From positions 1-64,000 of the forward strand of contig NZ_JANCLX010000005.1 in NCBI RefSeq assembly GCF_024295805.1: a stretch of 64,000 nt of DNA. Direction: 5' to 3'. Positions 34,546 through 42,488 of this stretch are shown piece after piece. Both the position numbers and the translations under genes were made by a program. The DNA comes from Streptomyces cucumeris (lineage in GTDB: Bacteria; Actinomycetota; Actinomycetes; Streptomycetales; Streptomycetaceae). Below the pieces are notes generated by a model. That model had not been told where the DNA came from. It ran no database searches and worked only from the letters and a program-made list of their open reading frames with translations. Each line of letters opens with the position of its first letter. Position 1 is the stretch's first letter.

Positions 34546-35798
34546 CCACCGTGACCCGCCGGGTGCCGCTGTACGGGGCGGCGCTGGAAGGCCGGATGAC
34601 CGACCTGTACGAGCGGATGCGCCGGGAGCACGGCGCCGTGGTGCCGGTGGACATCTCCCCGGGCATCGAGGCGTGGCTGGTGATCGGCCACCGCGAACTG
34701 CTCCACCTCACCCGCGACGAGCAGTACTTCTCCCACGATCCGCGCCGCTGGACCCCGCTGCGCGACGGCCGGGTGCCGACCAACTCCCCGCTGATGCCCC
34801 TGGTCGGCTGGCGCCCCGCGCTGCTGTTCGCCGACGGTCAGCAGCACCGCCGGATGCGCTCGGCGGTGGTGGACGCACTGGGCCGGGTCAACGGCCATGA
34901 GCTGATCCGCACGGTGCGGGCCACCGCGGAGCGGCTGGTGGCCGGGTTCGCCGGGCGCTCCGGGGCCGATCTGGTGGCGGAGTACGCCCGGATCCTGCCG
35001 CTCCAGGTGGTCACCGAACTGCTGGGCCTGGACGAGGAGAACGGACCGCGGCTGGTCGAGGCCATCCGCACCATCGCCAACGCCCCGACCGTGGCCGCCA
35101 CCAGCGCCAACCGGACCATGGGCCGCATCCTGCTGGAGCTGATCGCGGAGAAGAAGCGGCGGCCGGGCCCGGATCTGACCTCCTGGCTGCTGGAGCACCC
35201 CATCGGCCTCGGTGACGAGGAAGTGCTGCACAACCTGGTCGTGATCATCGTCGCGGGGAACCAGACCACCGTGAACTGGATCGCCGAGACCACCCGGATC
35301 CTGCTCACCGACCCGGCGTTCCGCTCCTCGCTCGCGCACGGCCAGATGACCGTGGACGACGCGCTCGACCTGGTGCTGTGGCGCTTCCCGCCGACCGCCA
35401 ACTTCCCCGGCCGCTACGCCACCCGCGATCTGCGCTTCGGCGGCCAGGACATCCGGGCCGGGGACATGCTCATCCTGGGGCTCGCGGGGGCAAACGCCGA
35501 TCCGGAGGTGCTGCCCGAGGACGGCCGTCCGGTCGTCGGCAACCGCTCGCACCTGGCGTTCGGCGCCGGGCCGCACACCTGCCCGGCACGCGATCCGGCC
35601 CGGCTGATCACCCGGACCGCGGTGGACACCCTGCGCCACCGGCTGCCGGACATGGAGATCGCGGTCCCGGAGGAGCAGTTGCCGTGGATCACCTCGCCCT
35701 GGTCCAAGGGTCTCGCCGCGCTGCCGGTGCGGTTCTCCGCGCCCCAGCTCGCCGCCGAGGCCCCGGCCGCCCGGAACACCTCCGAGAACCGCCCGTGA
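34542..35798 (+). CDS. CYP157-like cytochrome P450 of the conservon, lacking ExxR
   Basis: The 418-residue protein has the heme-binding loop FGAGPHTCPARDPA with Cys347 and an I-helix motif VIIVAGNQTT. The K-helix ExxR motif is missing, because the aligned residues are LVLW (277-280, context DALDLVLWRFPP). Loss of ExxR is reported for the CYP157 family, which travels with conservons; that is the family inference. It overlaps cvnD (ATGA) and precedes a normal P450. Whether it is catalytically active is open; a structural or sensing role within the conservon is possible. Confidence 0.88.
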   Translation: MTTVTRRVPLYGAALEGRMTDLYERMRREHGAVVPVDISPGIEAWLVIGHRELLHLTRDEQYFSHDPRRWTPLRDGRVPTNSPLMPLVGWRPALLFADGQQHRRMRSAVVDALGRVNGHELIRTVRATAERLVAGFAGRSGADLVAEYARILPLQVVTELLGLDEENGPRLVEAIRTIANAPTVAATSANRTMGRILLELIAEKKRRPGPDLTSWLLEHPIGLGDEEVLHNLVVIIVAGNQTTVNWIAETTRILLTDPAFRSSLAHGQMTVDDALDLVLWRFPPTANFPGRYATRDLRFGGQDIRAGDMLILGLAGANADPEVLPEDGRPVVGNRSHLAFGAGPHTCPARDPARLITRTAVDTLRHRLPDMEIAVPEEQLPWITSPWSKGLAALPVRFSAPQLAAEAPAARNTSENRP

Positions 35799-35826
35799 CG
35801 CCCTCGCAGCCGCCAGGAGGCAGCAG

Positions 35827-37101
35827 ATGACCGACGGCCGATGCCCCGTGCCGCATGCCGCAGCGCCGCACCGTCTGGACCCCACCGGGGCCGCCCAGCA
35901 CGCGGTCAACGACCGGCTGCGCGCCCGCGGGGCCGCGGTCCCGATCCTGCTGCCCGGTGAGGTGTCCGCGTACGCCATCACCCGGCACGAGGAGCTGAAG
36001 GAGTTCGTCACCCACCCCGACGTGGCCAAGAACGCCCGCCACTTCGCGGCGCTGCGGAACGGGGACATCCCGCCCGGCTGGCCGCTGGCCACCTTCGCCA
36101 CCGTGCAGGGCATGACCACCGCCGACGGTGCGGACCACCGGCGGCTGCGCTCCCTGGTCACCCGGGCCTTCACCCCGCGCCGGGTGGAGGCGATGCGGCC
36201 CGCGGTCGAGGAGCTGACGGAGTCGCTGCTGGACGGTCTGGAGCGGGCCGCCGCCGACGCCCCGGACGGGGTGGCCGATCTGCGCCGCCACCTCGCGCTG
36301 CCGCTGCCCATGGGGGTCATCTGCCGGCTGCTGGGGGTCGACGCCGAGTACCAGGACCGGCTGCACGAGGTGTCCAACGAGATCGTCTCCACCAGGACCG
36401 GACCCGAGCGGGTGGTGGCCGCCAACCGGGAGATGGTCGCCATCCTCGGCCAGGTGGCTGCCGCCCGGCTGGCATCTCCCGGCGACGACCTGACCAGCGC
36501 GCTGATCGCGGCGCGCGAGGAGAACGGCGACCGGCTGAGCGAGAGCGAACTGATCGGCACCCTGCTGCTGATGATCGTCGCCGGACACGAGACCACGCTC
36601 AGCCTGATCACCAACGCGGTGCGGGCGCTGTGCAACCACCGCGACCAGCTCGAGCTGGTCCTCTCGCGCGCCGGGGACGCCGAGGCACAGGGCCCGGCCT
36701 GGGGCGACGTGGTCGAGGAGACCCTGCGCTGGGACGCCCCCGTCAGCTACTTCCCGTTCCGCTACCCCACCCGTGACCTGGAGGTCGGCGACACCGTCAT
36801 CCCGGGCGGCGCGCCGGTGCTGGTCTCCTACACCTCCGCCGGACGCGATGAGCGGGCCCACGGCGAGGACGCGGACCGCTTCGACATCACCCGGGCCGCC
36901 GCCACCCGCCATCTGTCCTTCGGCCACGGCGCCCACTACTGTCTGGGCGCCCCGCTGGCCAGGATGGAGGCCACCATCGCGCTGGAGCGGCTGTTCGCCC
37001 GCTTCCCCGGTCTGACGGTGGCGGTGCCGGACGAGGAGCTGGTGCCGCACCCCAGCTTCGTCGGCAACAGCCCGGTGGCGCTGCCGGTCCGGCTGGGCTG
37101 A
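35827..37101 (+). CDS. CYP154-like cytochrome P450
   Basis: The 424-residue protein has all canonical P450 motifs: I-helix AGHETT, K-helix ETLR in EETLRWDAP, and heme loop FGHGAHYCLGAPLAR with Cys372. Pairing with a CYP157-type protein at the end of a conservon is the known arrangement of CYP154 members. It starts 28 bases after the preceding P450 with GAGGCAGCAG upstream. The substrate is unknown; electrons must come from ferredoxins encoded elsewhere. Confidence 0.9.
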   Translation: MTDGRCPVPHAAAPHRLDPTGAAQHAVNDRLRARGAAVPILLPGEVSAYAITRHEELKEFVTHPDVAKNARHFAALRNGDIPPGWPLATFATVQGMTTADGADHRRLRSLVTRAFTPRRVEAMRPAVEELTESLLDGLERAAADAPDGVADLRRHLALPLPMGVICRLLGVDAEYQDRLHEVSNEIVSTRTGPERVVAANREMVAILGQVAAARLASPGDDLTSALIAAREENGDRLSESELIGTLLLMIVAGHETTLSLITNAVRALCNHRDQLELVLSRAGDAEAQGPAWGDVVEETLRWDAPVSYFPFRYPTRDLEVGDTVIPGGAPVLVSYTSAGRDERAHGEDADRFDITRAAATRHLSFGHGAHYCLGAPLARMEATIALERLFARFPGLTVAVPDEELVPHPSFVGNSPVALPVRLG

Positions 37102-37152
37102 CGGCCGCGCGGCCACCGCTCACAGTGGCCGCCCGCGCCCGCTGAGGGCAGC

Positions 37153-37190
37153 GTTGCCTCCGGGAAACGACGGGGATGCCGTCGGGTAAC
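37153..37190 (+). promoter_or_regulatory. predicted GlnR box upstream of the nitrite reductase operon
   Basis: Four pentamers, GTTGC (37153), GAAAC (37164), GATGC (37175) and GTAAC (37186), start exactly 11 bases apart, matching the a-b-a-b GlnR operator. One b-type site (GAAAC) is perfect. It ends 25 bases before the chosen ATG at 37215. An earlier in-frame ATG at 37176 lies inside the box and is therefore unlikely to be the true start. Confidence 0.75.
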
Positions 37191-37214
37191 AGGCACCCCG
37201 CAGGCTTCGGTGTC

Positions 37215-38558
37215 ATGAGGTCGAACAGGGAGCCGGAGCGCCACCACCGCGTGGTGATCGTCGGCGGCGGTATGGCGGGCACCCGGCTGGCGCAGCAGCT
37301 CACCGCCGCGCCGCCGGCGGGCGCCGGACCGCTGCGGGTGACGCTGATCGGCGAGGAACCGCATCCCGCGTACAACCGGGTGCTGCTCGCCGAGGTGCTG
37401 GCCGGGCGGTACGTCCCGGAAGTCATCGCGCTCCCGGCCCCGGCCCCCGTCGTCCACCGGCTGGGCGGGGTGCGGGCGGTCCGCCTCGACCGCGACACCG
37501 CGCGGGTGCTGTGCGACGACGGCCGCAGCCTCGGCTACGACACGCTGGTGCTGGCCACCGGCTCCAATCCGGTGCTGCCGCCGCTGCGCGGTCTGTTCGC
37601 GCCCGGCGGCCGGGAACTGCCGGACGGGGTGCACGCCTTCCGCACCATGGACGACTGTCTGGCGCTCGGCGCCGCGGCCGGCCCCGGGGTGCGGGCGGTG
37701 GTCATCGGCGGCGGGCTGCTGGGCGTGTCCGCCGCCCGCGCCCTGGCCGAACGCGGCGCCCAGGTGGTGCTGGCGCACCAGGGCGAGCACCTGATGGAAC
37801 GCCAGCTCGACCCGGGCGCCTCCCGGCTGCTGCGGGACCATATGACGGCGCTGGGCGTGGAGGTCCACACCGAATGCCGGGTCCGTGGTCTGCGGACCCG
37901 GGAACGGGACCGGGGCGGACGCGCGGTGAGCGCCGTCGAACTGGCCGACGGCTATGCGCTGGAGGCCGAACTCGTGGTGCTCGCCTGCGGGGTCCGGCCG
38001 CGCGTGGGGCTGGCCCGGGCGGCCGGTCTGGAGGTGGCGCGCGGTGTCGTGGTCGATGACGCGCTGCGCACGAGCGACCCCCGGATCCACGCGATCGGTG
38101 ACTGCGCGGAACACGGCGGTGTGGTCTACGGGCTGGCACAGGCCGCCCAGGAACAGGCCGACGCCGTCGGCGCCGTCCTCGGCGACCGCGGCCGGGCCGG
38201 ACCCGGCCACCGGGAAGCGGAAGCGCCCCGGGACGCGGCGGCGACCGCGTACCAGGTGACCCCGTACCAGGGGACGCGCACCCTCACCCGGCTCACCCTC
38301 GCCTCCGCCCGCCCCCTTGACCTGGCCTCCTTCGGGGAGACCACCCCCGCCCCCGGGGACGACGTCGTGCACCTCACCGACGCCACCCGCAACGCGTACC
38401 GCAAGGTCGTCGTCCGGGGCGACCGCCTCGTCGGCGGCATCCTCCTCGGCGATCTCGGCACCGTCGGCGCGCTCGCCCGCACCTGGGAGGGCGATGAGCC
38501 GCTCCCCGCCACCCCGCTGCTCCACCTGCTCACCAACGATGGAGGCTCCTGCTCATGA
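37215..38558 (+). CDS. FAD/NAD(P)-dependent oxidoreductase of the nitrite reductase operon
   Basis: The 447-residue protein has an N-terminal FAD-binding motif (VVIVGGGMAGTRLAQQL), a second NAD-binding motif (VVIGGGLLGVSAARALAERGAQVV), the FAD-contact IHAIGDCAEHGG and a C-terminal NirB-like domain (TPYQGTRTLTRLTLAS and YRKVVVRGDRLVGGILLGD). It resembles the flavoprotein part of NirB without its Fe-S and siroheme domains. It may be the electron-transfer subunit for NasA (NasB-like). The stop overlaps nirB (ATGA), so it is the first gene of a GlnR-controlled operon. Confidence 0.88.
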   Translation: MRSNREPERHHRVVIVGGGMAGTRLAQQLTAAPPAGAGPLRVTLIGEEPHPAYNRVLLAEVLAGRYVPEVIALPAPAPVVHRLGGVRAVRLDRDTARVLCDDGRSLGYDTLVLATGSNPVLPPLRGLFAPGGRELPDGVHAFRTMDDCLALGAAAGPGVRAVVIGGGLLGVSAARALAERGAQVVLAHQGEHLMERQLDPGASRLLRDHMTALGVEVHTECRVRGLRTRERDRGGRAVSAVELADGYALEAELVVLACGVRPRVGLARAAGLEVARGVVVDDALRTSDPRIHAIGDCAEHGGVVYGLAQAAQEQADAVGAVLGDRGRAGPGHREAEAPRDAAATAYQVTPYQGTRTLTRLTLASARPLDLASFGETTPAPGDDVVHLTDATRNAYRKVVVRGDRLVGGILLGDLGTVGALARTWEGDEPLPATPLLHLLTNDGGSCS

Positions 38559-41149
38559 CGAAGCCGACGATTGTGCTGATCGGCCACGGGATGGTCGGCC
38601 AGCGGTTCCTCGAAGCCCTCGTCGACCGGAACGTCACCGGCACCGCCCGGGTCGTGGTGTTCTGCGAGGAGCCCCGCCCCGCCTACGACCGCGTCCAGCT
38701 CAGCTCGTACTTCTCCGGCCGCACCGCCGAGGACCTCTCCCTCGTCGAGGACGGGTTCCTGGCCCGGCACGGGATCGAACTGCACCTCGGCGACCCGGCC
38801 GCGTCCGTGGACCGCGCCGCGCGCACGGTGACCGCCCGCTCCGGGCTGACCGTCGGCTACGACACGCTGGTGCTGGCCACCGGCTCCTACCCGTTCGTCC
38901 CGCCCGTCCCCGGCAAGGACAGCGAGGGCTGTTTCGTCTACCGCACCGTCGAGGACCTGCTCGCGATCGAGGCGTACGCGAAGAACTGCGCCACCGGCAC
39001 GGTGGTCGGCGGCGGACTGCTCGGTCTGGAGGCGGCCGGTGCGCTCAAGGGGCTGGGGCTGACCACCCACATCGTGGAGTTCAACCCGCGGCTGATGGCT
39101 CTCCAGGTGGACGACGGCGGTGGCGCCGCGCTGCGCCGCACCGTCGAGGACATGGGCCTGATCGTGCACACCGGTGTCGGCGGCAAGGAGATCACCGCGG
39201 ACGACGCCGGCGCGGTCACCGGGATGGCGCTGTCCGACGGTTCGGCCGTCGAGACCGACCTCGTCGTCTTCTCGGCCGGGGTGCGCCCCCGCGACCAACT
39301 GGCCCGTGACTGCGGCTTGGAGGTGGGCGAGCGCGGCGGGATCACGGTGGACGAGCGCTGCCGCACCAGCGATCCGGCGGTCCTCGCGATCGGCGAATGC
39401 GCGCTGGCCGCCGACGGCCGGGTGTACGGCCTGGTCGCGCCCGGCTACGAGATGGCCGAGGTGGCCGCGCACGAGATCGCGGGCAGCGCGCACACCGGAT
39501 TCACCGGTGCGGACACCTCCACCAAGCTCAAGCTGCTGGGCGTGGACGTGGCCAGCTTCGGCGACGCCCACGGCACCGCGGAGGGCTGTCTGGACGTGGT
39601 GTATTCCGACTCCCGCTCGGGCGTCTACAAGAAGCTGGTGGTCGGCGCGGACGGCACCCTGCTGGGCGGGGTACTGGTCGGTGACGCCGACGCGTACGGC
39701 ATGCTGCGCCCGCTCACCGGCTCGGTGCCGCCGGTCGCCCCCGAACAGCTCGTGCTCCCGGCCGGGGCCGGTGCGCCCGCCGCGCTCGGCCCGTCCGCGC
39801 TGCCGGACGAGGCCGTCATCTGCAACTGCCACAACGTCACCAAGGGCGCGATCCGCGGCGCCGTCACCGACCACCGGTGCACCACCGTCCCCGAGGTGAA
39901 GAAGTGCACCAAGGCGGGGACCGGCTGCGGCAGTTGCGTCAAGGCGCTCACCTCGCTGGTCAACGACGAGCTGGAGGCGAGCGGCGTCAGCGTCGACAAG
40001 GGGCTGTGCGGCTGCTTCGGCTACACCCGCGCCGAGCTGTACGAGATCGTGCGCACCCTGCGCGTGACCACCTACGCGCAACTGCTGGACAGCCACGGCC
40101 GCGAGGAGGCCCGCCGGGGCGACGGCTGCGAGGTGTGCAAACCGGCGATCGGCTCGATCATCGCCTCGCTCGCCCCGACGCTGGGCGCCAGCGGCTATGT
40201 CCTGGACGGTGAACAGGCCGCGCTCCAGGACACCAACGACCACTTCCTGGCCAACCTCCAGCGCAACGGCTCGTACTCGATCGTGCCGCGGATCCCCGGT
40301 GGGGAGATCACCCCCGAGAAACTGATCGTGATCGGCGAGGTGGCCCGGGACTTCGGGCTCTACACCAAGATCACCGGTGGTCAGCGGATCGACCTGTTCG
40401 GCGCCCGGGTGGACCAGCTCCCGGTGATCTGGGCACGGCTGGTGGACGCCGGGTTCGAATCGGGCCATGCGTACGGCAAGGCGCTGCGCACCGTGAAGTC
40501 GTGCGTGGGACAGACCTGGTGCCGCTACGGGGTGCAGGACTCGGTGCGGATGGCGATCGACCTGGAGCTGCGCTACCGGGGGCTGCGTTCCCCGCACAAG
40601 CTGAAGTCGGCCGTCTCGGGGTGCGCCCGCGAATGCGCGGAGGCCCGCGGCAAGGACTTCGGGGTGATCGCCACCTCCAACGGCTGGAACCTCTACGTCG
40701 GGGGCAACGGCGGCGCCGACCCCCGCCATGCCGACCTGCTGGCCCAGGACCTGGACGACGAGGGGCTGATCCGGCTCATCGACCGGTTCCTGATGTTCTA
40801 CATCCGCACCGCCGACCGGCTGGAGCGCACCTCGGCCTGGCTGGAGCGGATCGACGGCGGTCTCGACCACGTCCGGGACGTGGTGGTCGACGATGCGCTG
40901 GGGCTGTGCGCCGAGCTCGAGGCGCTGATGGCCGACCATGTGGCGGGCTACCGCGACGAGTGGGCCGAGACCCTGGCCGACCCCGAGCGGCTGAGCCGCT
41001 TCGTCTCCTTCGTCAACGCGCCCGGGGCACCGGACCCCACGGTGCGGTTCGTGCCCGAGCGCGACCAGGTCAAGCCGGACCTCACGATCCTGTCCGGCCC
41101 GGCCATCCCCGTCCGTACCCGCGAACTCGAAGGGACCTCCAGCCGATGA
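38555..41149 (+). CDS. nirB: NADH-dependent nitrite reductase, large subunit
   Basis: The 864-residue protein has an FAD/NAD domain (about 1-310), a NirB-type linker, a BFD-like [2Fe-2S] site (Cys423-x-Cys425, Cys458-x2-Cys461) and a further Cys-rich CGCFGYTRAEL segment. The siroheme/[4Fe-4S] domain has the classic C-x5-C-x33-C-x3-C ligands (Cys650, Cys656, Cys690, Cys694). It reduces nitrite to ammonium in the cytoplasm. It overlaps both the preceding flavoprotein gene and nirD. Confidence 0.97.
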   Translation: MTKPTIVLIGHGMVGQRFLEALVDRNVTGTARVVVFCEEPRPAYDRVQLSSYFSGRTAEDLSLVEDGFLARHGIELHLGDPAASVDRAARTVTARSGLTVGYDTLVLATGSYPFVPPVPGKDSEGCFVYRTVEDLLAIEAYAKNCATGTVVGGGLLGLEAAGALKGLGLTTHIVEFNPRLMALQVDDGGGAALRRTVEDMGLIVHTGVGGKEITADDAGAVTGMALSDGSAVETDLVVFSAGVRPRDQLARDCGLEVGERGGITVDERCRTSDPAVLAIGECALAADGRVYGLVAPGYEMAEVAAHEIAGSAHTGFTGADTSTKLKLLGVDVASFGDAHGTAEGCLDVVYSDSRSGVYKKLVVGADGTLLGGVLVGDADAYGMLRPLTGSVPPVAPEQLVLPAGAGAPAALGPSALPDEAVICNCHNVTKGAIRGAVTDHRCTTVPEVKKCTKAGTGCGSCVKALTSLVNDELEASGVSVDKGLCGCFGYTRAELYEIVRTLRVTTYAQLLDSHGREEARRGDGCEVCKPAIGSIIASLAPTLGASGYVLDGEQAALQDTNDHFLANLQRNGSYSIVPRIPGGEITPEKLIVIGEVARDFGLYTKITGGQRIDLFGARVDQLPVIWARLVDAGFESGHAYGKALRTVKSCVGQTWCRYGVQDSVRMAIDLELRYRGLRSPHKLKSAVSGCARECAEARGKDFGVIATSNGWNLYVGGNGGADPRHADLLAQDLDDEGLIRLIDRFLMFYIRTADRLERTSAWLERIDGGLDHVRDVVVDDALGLCAELEALMADHVAGYRDEWAETLADPERLSRFVSFVNAPGAPDPTVRFVPERDQVKPDLTILSGPAIPVRTRELEGTSSR

Positions 41150-41517
41150 CCATGGCTCCCGAGCGGACCGATGTCCGTGTGGAACTCCTCGTCGACCAGA
41201 AGTGGTTCACCGTCTGCGAGCTGACCGATCTCGTCCCCGGCCGCGGGGTGGCGGCCCTGCTGCCGGACGGCACCCAGGTGGCGGTCTTCCAGGACCGCGC
41301 GGGCCGCGCCCACGCCATCGGCAACCGCGATCCGTTCACCGGCGCGTATGTGCTCTCGCGCGGACTGCTGGGCACCGCGGGCGGACGCCCGTTCGTGGCC
41401 TCGCCGCTGCTCAAGCAGCGCTTCGACCTGGAGACCGGCCGCTGCCTGGACGACGAGACGGTGTCCGTCACGGCGTACGCCACCCGCCTCGGCAGCCCGG
41501 CGCCGGGCCCGGTGTGA
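41146..41517 (+). CDS. nirD: nitrite reductase small subunit NirD
   Basis: The 123-residue protein has the Rieske-like fold of NirD (WFTVCELTDLVPGRGVAALLPDGTQVAVFQ, HAIGNRDPFTGAYVLSRGLLG, FVASPLLKQRFDLETGRCLDD). The Rieske Cys/His iron ligands are absent, as in typical NirD. It associates with NirB. ATGA overlap with nirB gives strict coupling. It is the last gene of the operon; the SDR gene starts 53 bases on. Confidence 0.92.
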   Translation: MTMAPERTDVRVELLVDQKWFTVCELTDLVPGRGVAALLPDGTQVAVFQDRAGRAHAIGNRDPFTGAYVLSRGLLGTAGGRPFVASPLLKQRFDLETGRCLDDETVSVTAYATRLGSPAPGPV

Positions 41518-41570
41518 CCGTGTGATCCGTTGCCGCCCGGGTGACATGGAGGGCGGTTAGGGTCCCTGGT

Positions 41571-42488
41571 ATGGATCTGAAACTCCTGGGGAAGCGCGCG
41601 TTGGTGACCGGTGGCAGCGGCGGAATCGGCACCTCGATCGCCCGCCGGCTGGCCGCCGAGGGCTGCGCGGTGCTGGTGCACGGCCGCGACGCGGCGCGGA
41701 CCGAGGAGGTCGCGGCGGCACTGCGCGGTGAAGGCGCGCAGGCCGAGGCGGTGCTCGGCGACCTCGGCGACGACGAGTCCGCCACGGAGGTGGCCCGGCG
41801 GGCGGCGGACTGGGGCACGGACATCCTGGTCAACAACGCGGGGCCGTTCGCCGAACACGACTGGGACTCCGCCACGCCCGAGGACTGGCTGACGGCCATG
41901 AACGGCAATCTGCTCTCCGCGGTCCGGATGGTCCGCGTCCTGGTGCCGGGGATGCGCGAGCGCGGCTGGGGCCGGATCATCAACGTCGGCAGCCGCGCGG
42001 CCGTCACCGCGCTGCCCAACATGGTCGAGTACTCGGCGGCCAAGGCGGCCGTGCTCAACGCCACCACCAGCCTCGCCCGCCATCTGTCCGGCACCGGGAT
42101 CACCGCGAACACCGTCAGCCCGGGGGTCATCGTGAGCCCCGGGCTGCGCCGGATGTTCGAGGAGCGCGCCGCCGAGGAGGGCTGGGAGGGCGACTGGCCC
42201 GCGATCGAACAGCGGGTGACGCGGGAGTACGCGCCGAACCCGAGCGGACGGCTGGGCACCGGTGAGGACATCGCCGCGGCGGTGGCCTATCTGGCCAGTC
42301 CGCTGGCCGATTACGTCAACGGGACGAATCTGCGCGTCGACGGGGGCATCACACACCGGTGCCGTAGCGGTCGTGGGGCGCCGCGCGCCATCGCTCAGAC
42401 CGGGCCGTCACCCCGTTCCACCAGCGTCCAGGCGTGGGCGAAGAGTTCGGGCAGGGTGCGGACGGGCAGCGGCGGGTGGTTGTCGTAG
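41571..42488 (+). CDS. short-chain dehydrogenase/reductase with an unusual C-terminal tail
   Basis: The 305-residue protein has the SDR cofactor motif TGGSGGIG (about 13-20), NNAG, and the catalytic Ser plus YSAAK. The normal SDR end is reached at NGTNLRVDGGIT. About 43 further residues (RCRSGRGAPRAIAQTG and beyond) are low-complexity and overlap the antisense gene by 94 bases. A one-base shift just after GGITH would give an immediate stop, so a lost stop or frameshift is likely. Substrate is unknown. Confidence 0.85.
   Translation: MDLKLLGKRALVTGGSGGIGTSIARRLAAEGCAVLVHGRDAARTEEVAAALRGEGAQAEAVLGDLGDDESATEVARRAADWGTDILVNNAGPFAEHDWDSATPEDWLTAMNGNLLSAVRMVRVLVPGMRERGWGRIINVGSRAAVTALPNMVEYSAAKAAVLNATTSLARHLSGTGITANTVSPGVIVSPGLRRMFEERAAEEGWEGDWPAIEQRVTREYAPNPSGRLGTGEDIAAAVAYLASPLADYVNGTNLRVDGGITHRCRSGRGAPRAIAQTGPSPRSTSVQAWAKSSGRVRTGSGGWLS

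Noticed and set aside
37176..37214. Upstream ATG as the start of the nir flavoprotein
   Set aside because: It lies inside the predicted GlnR box, and the extra residues MPSGNRHPAGFGV have no family support.
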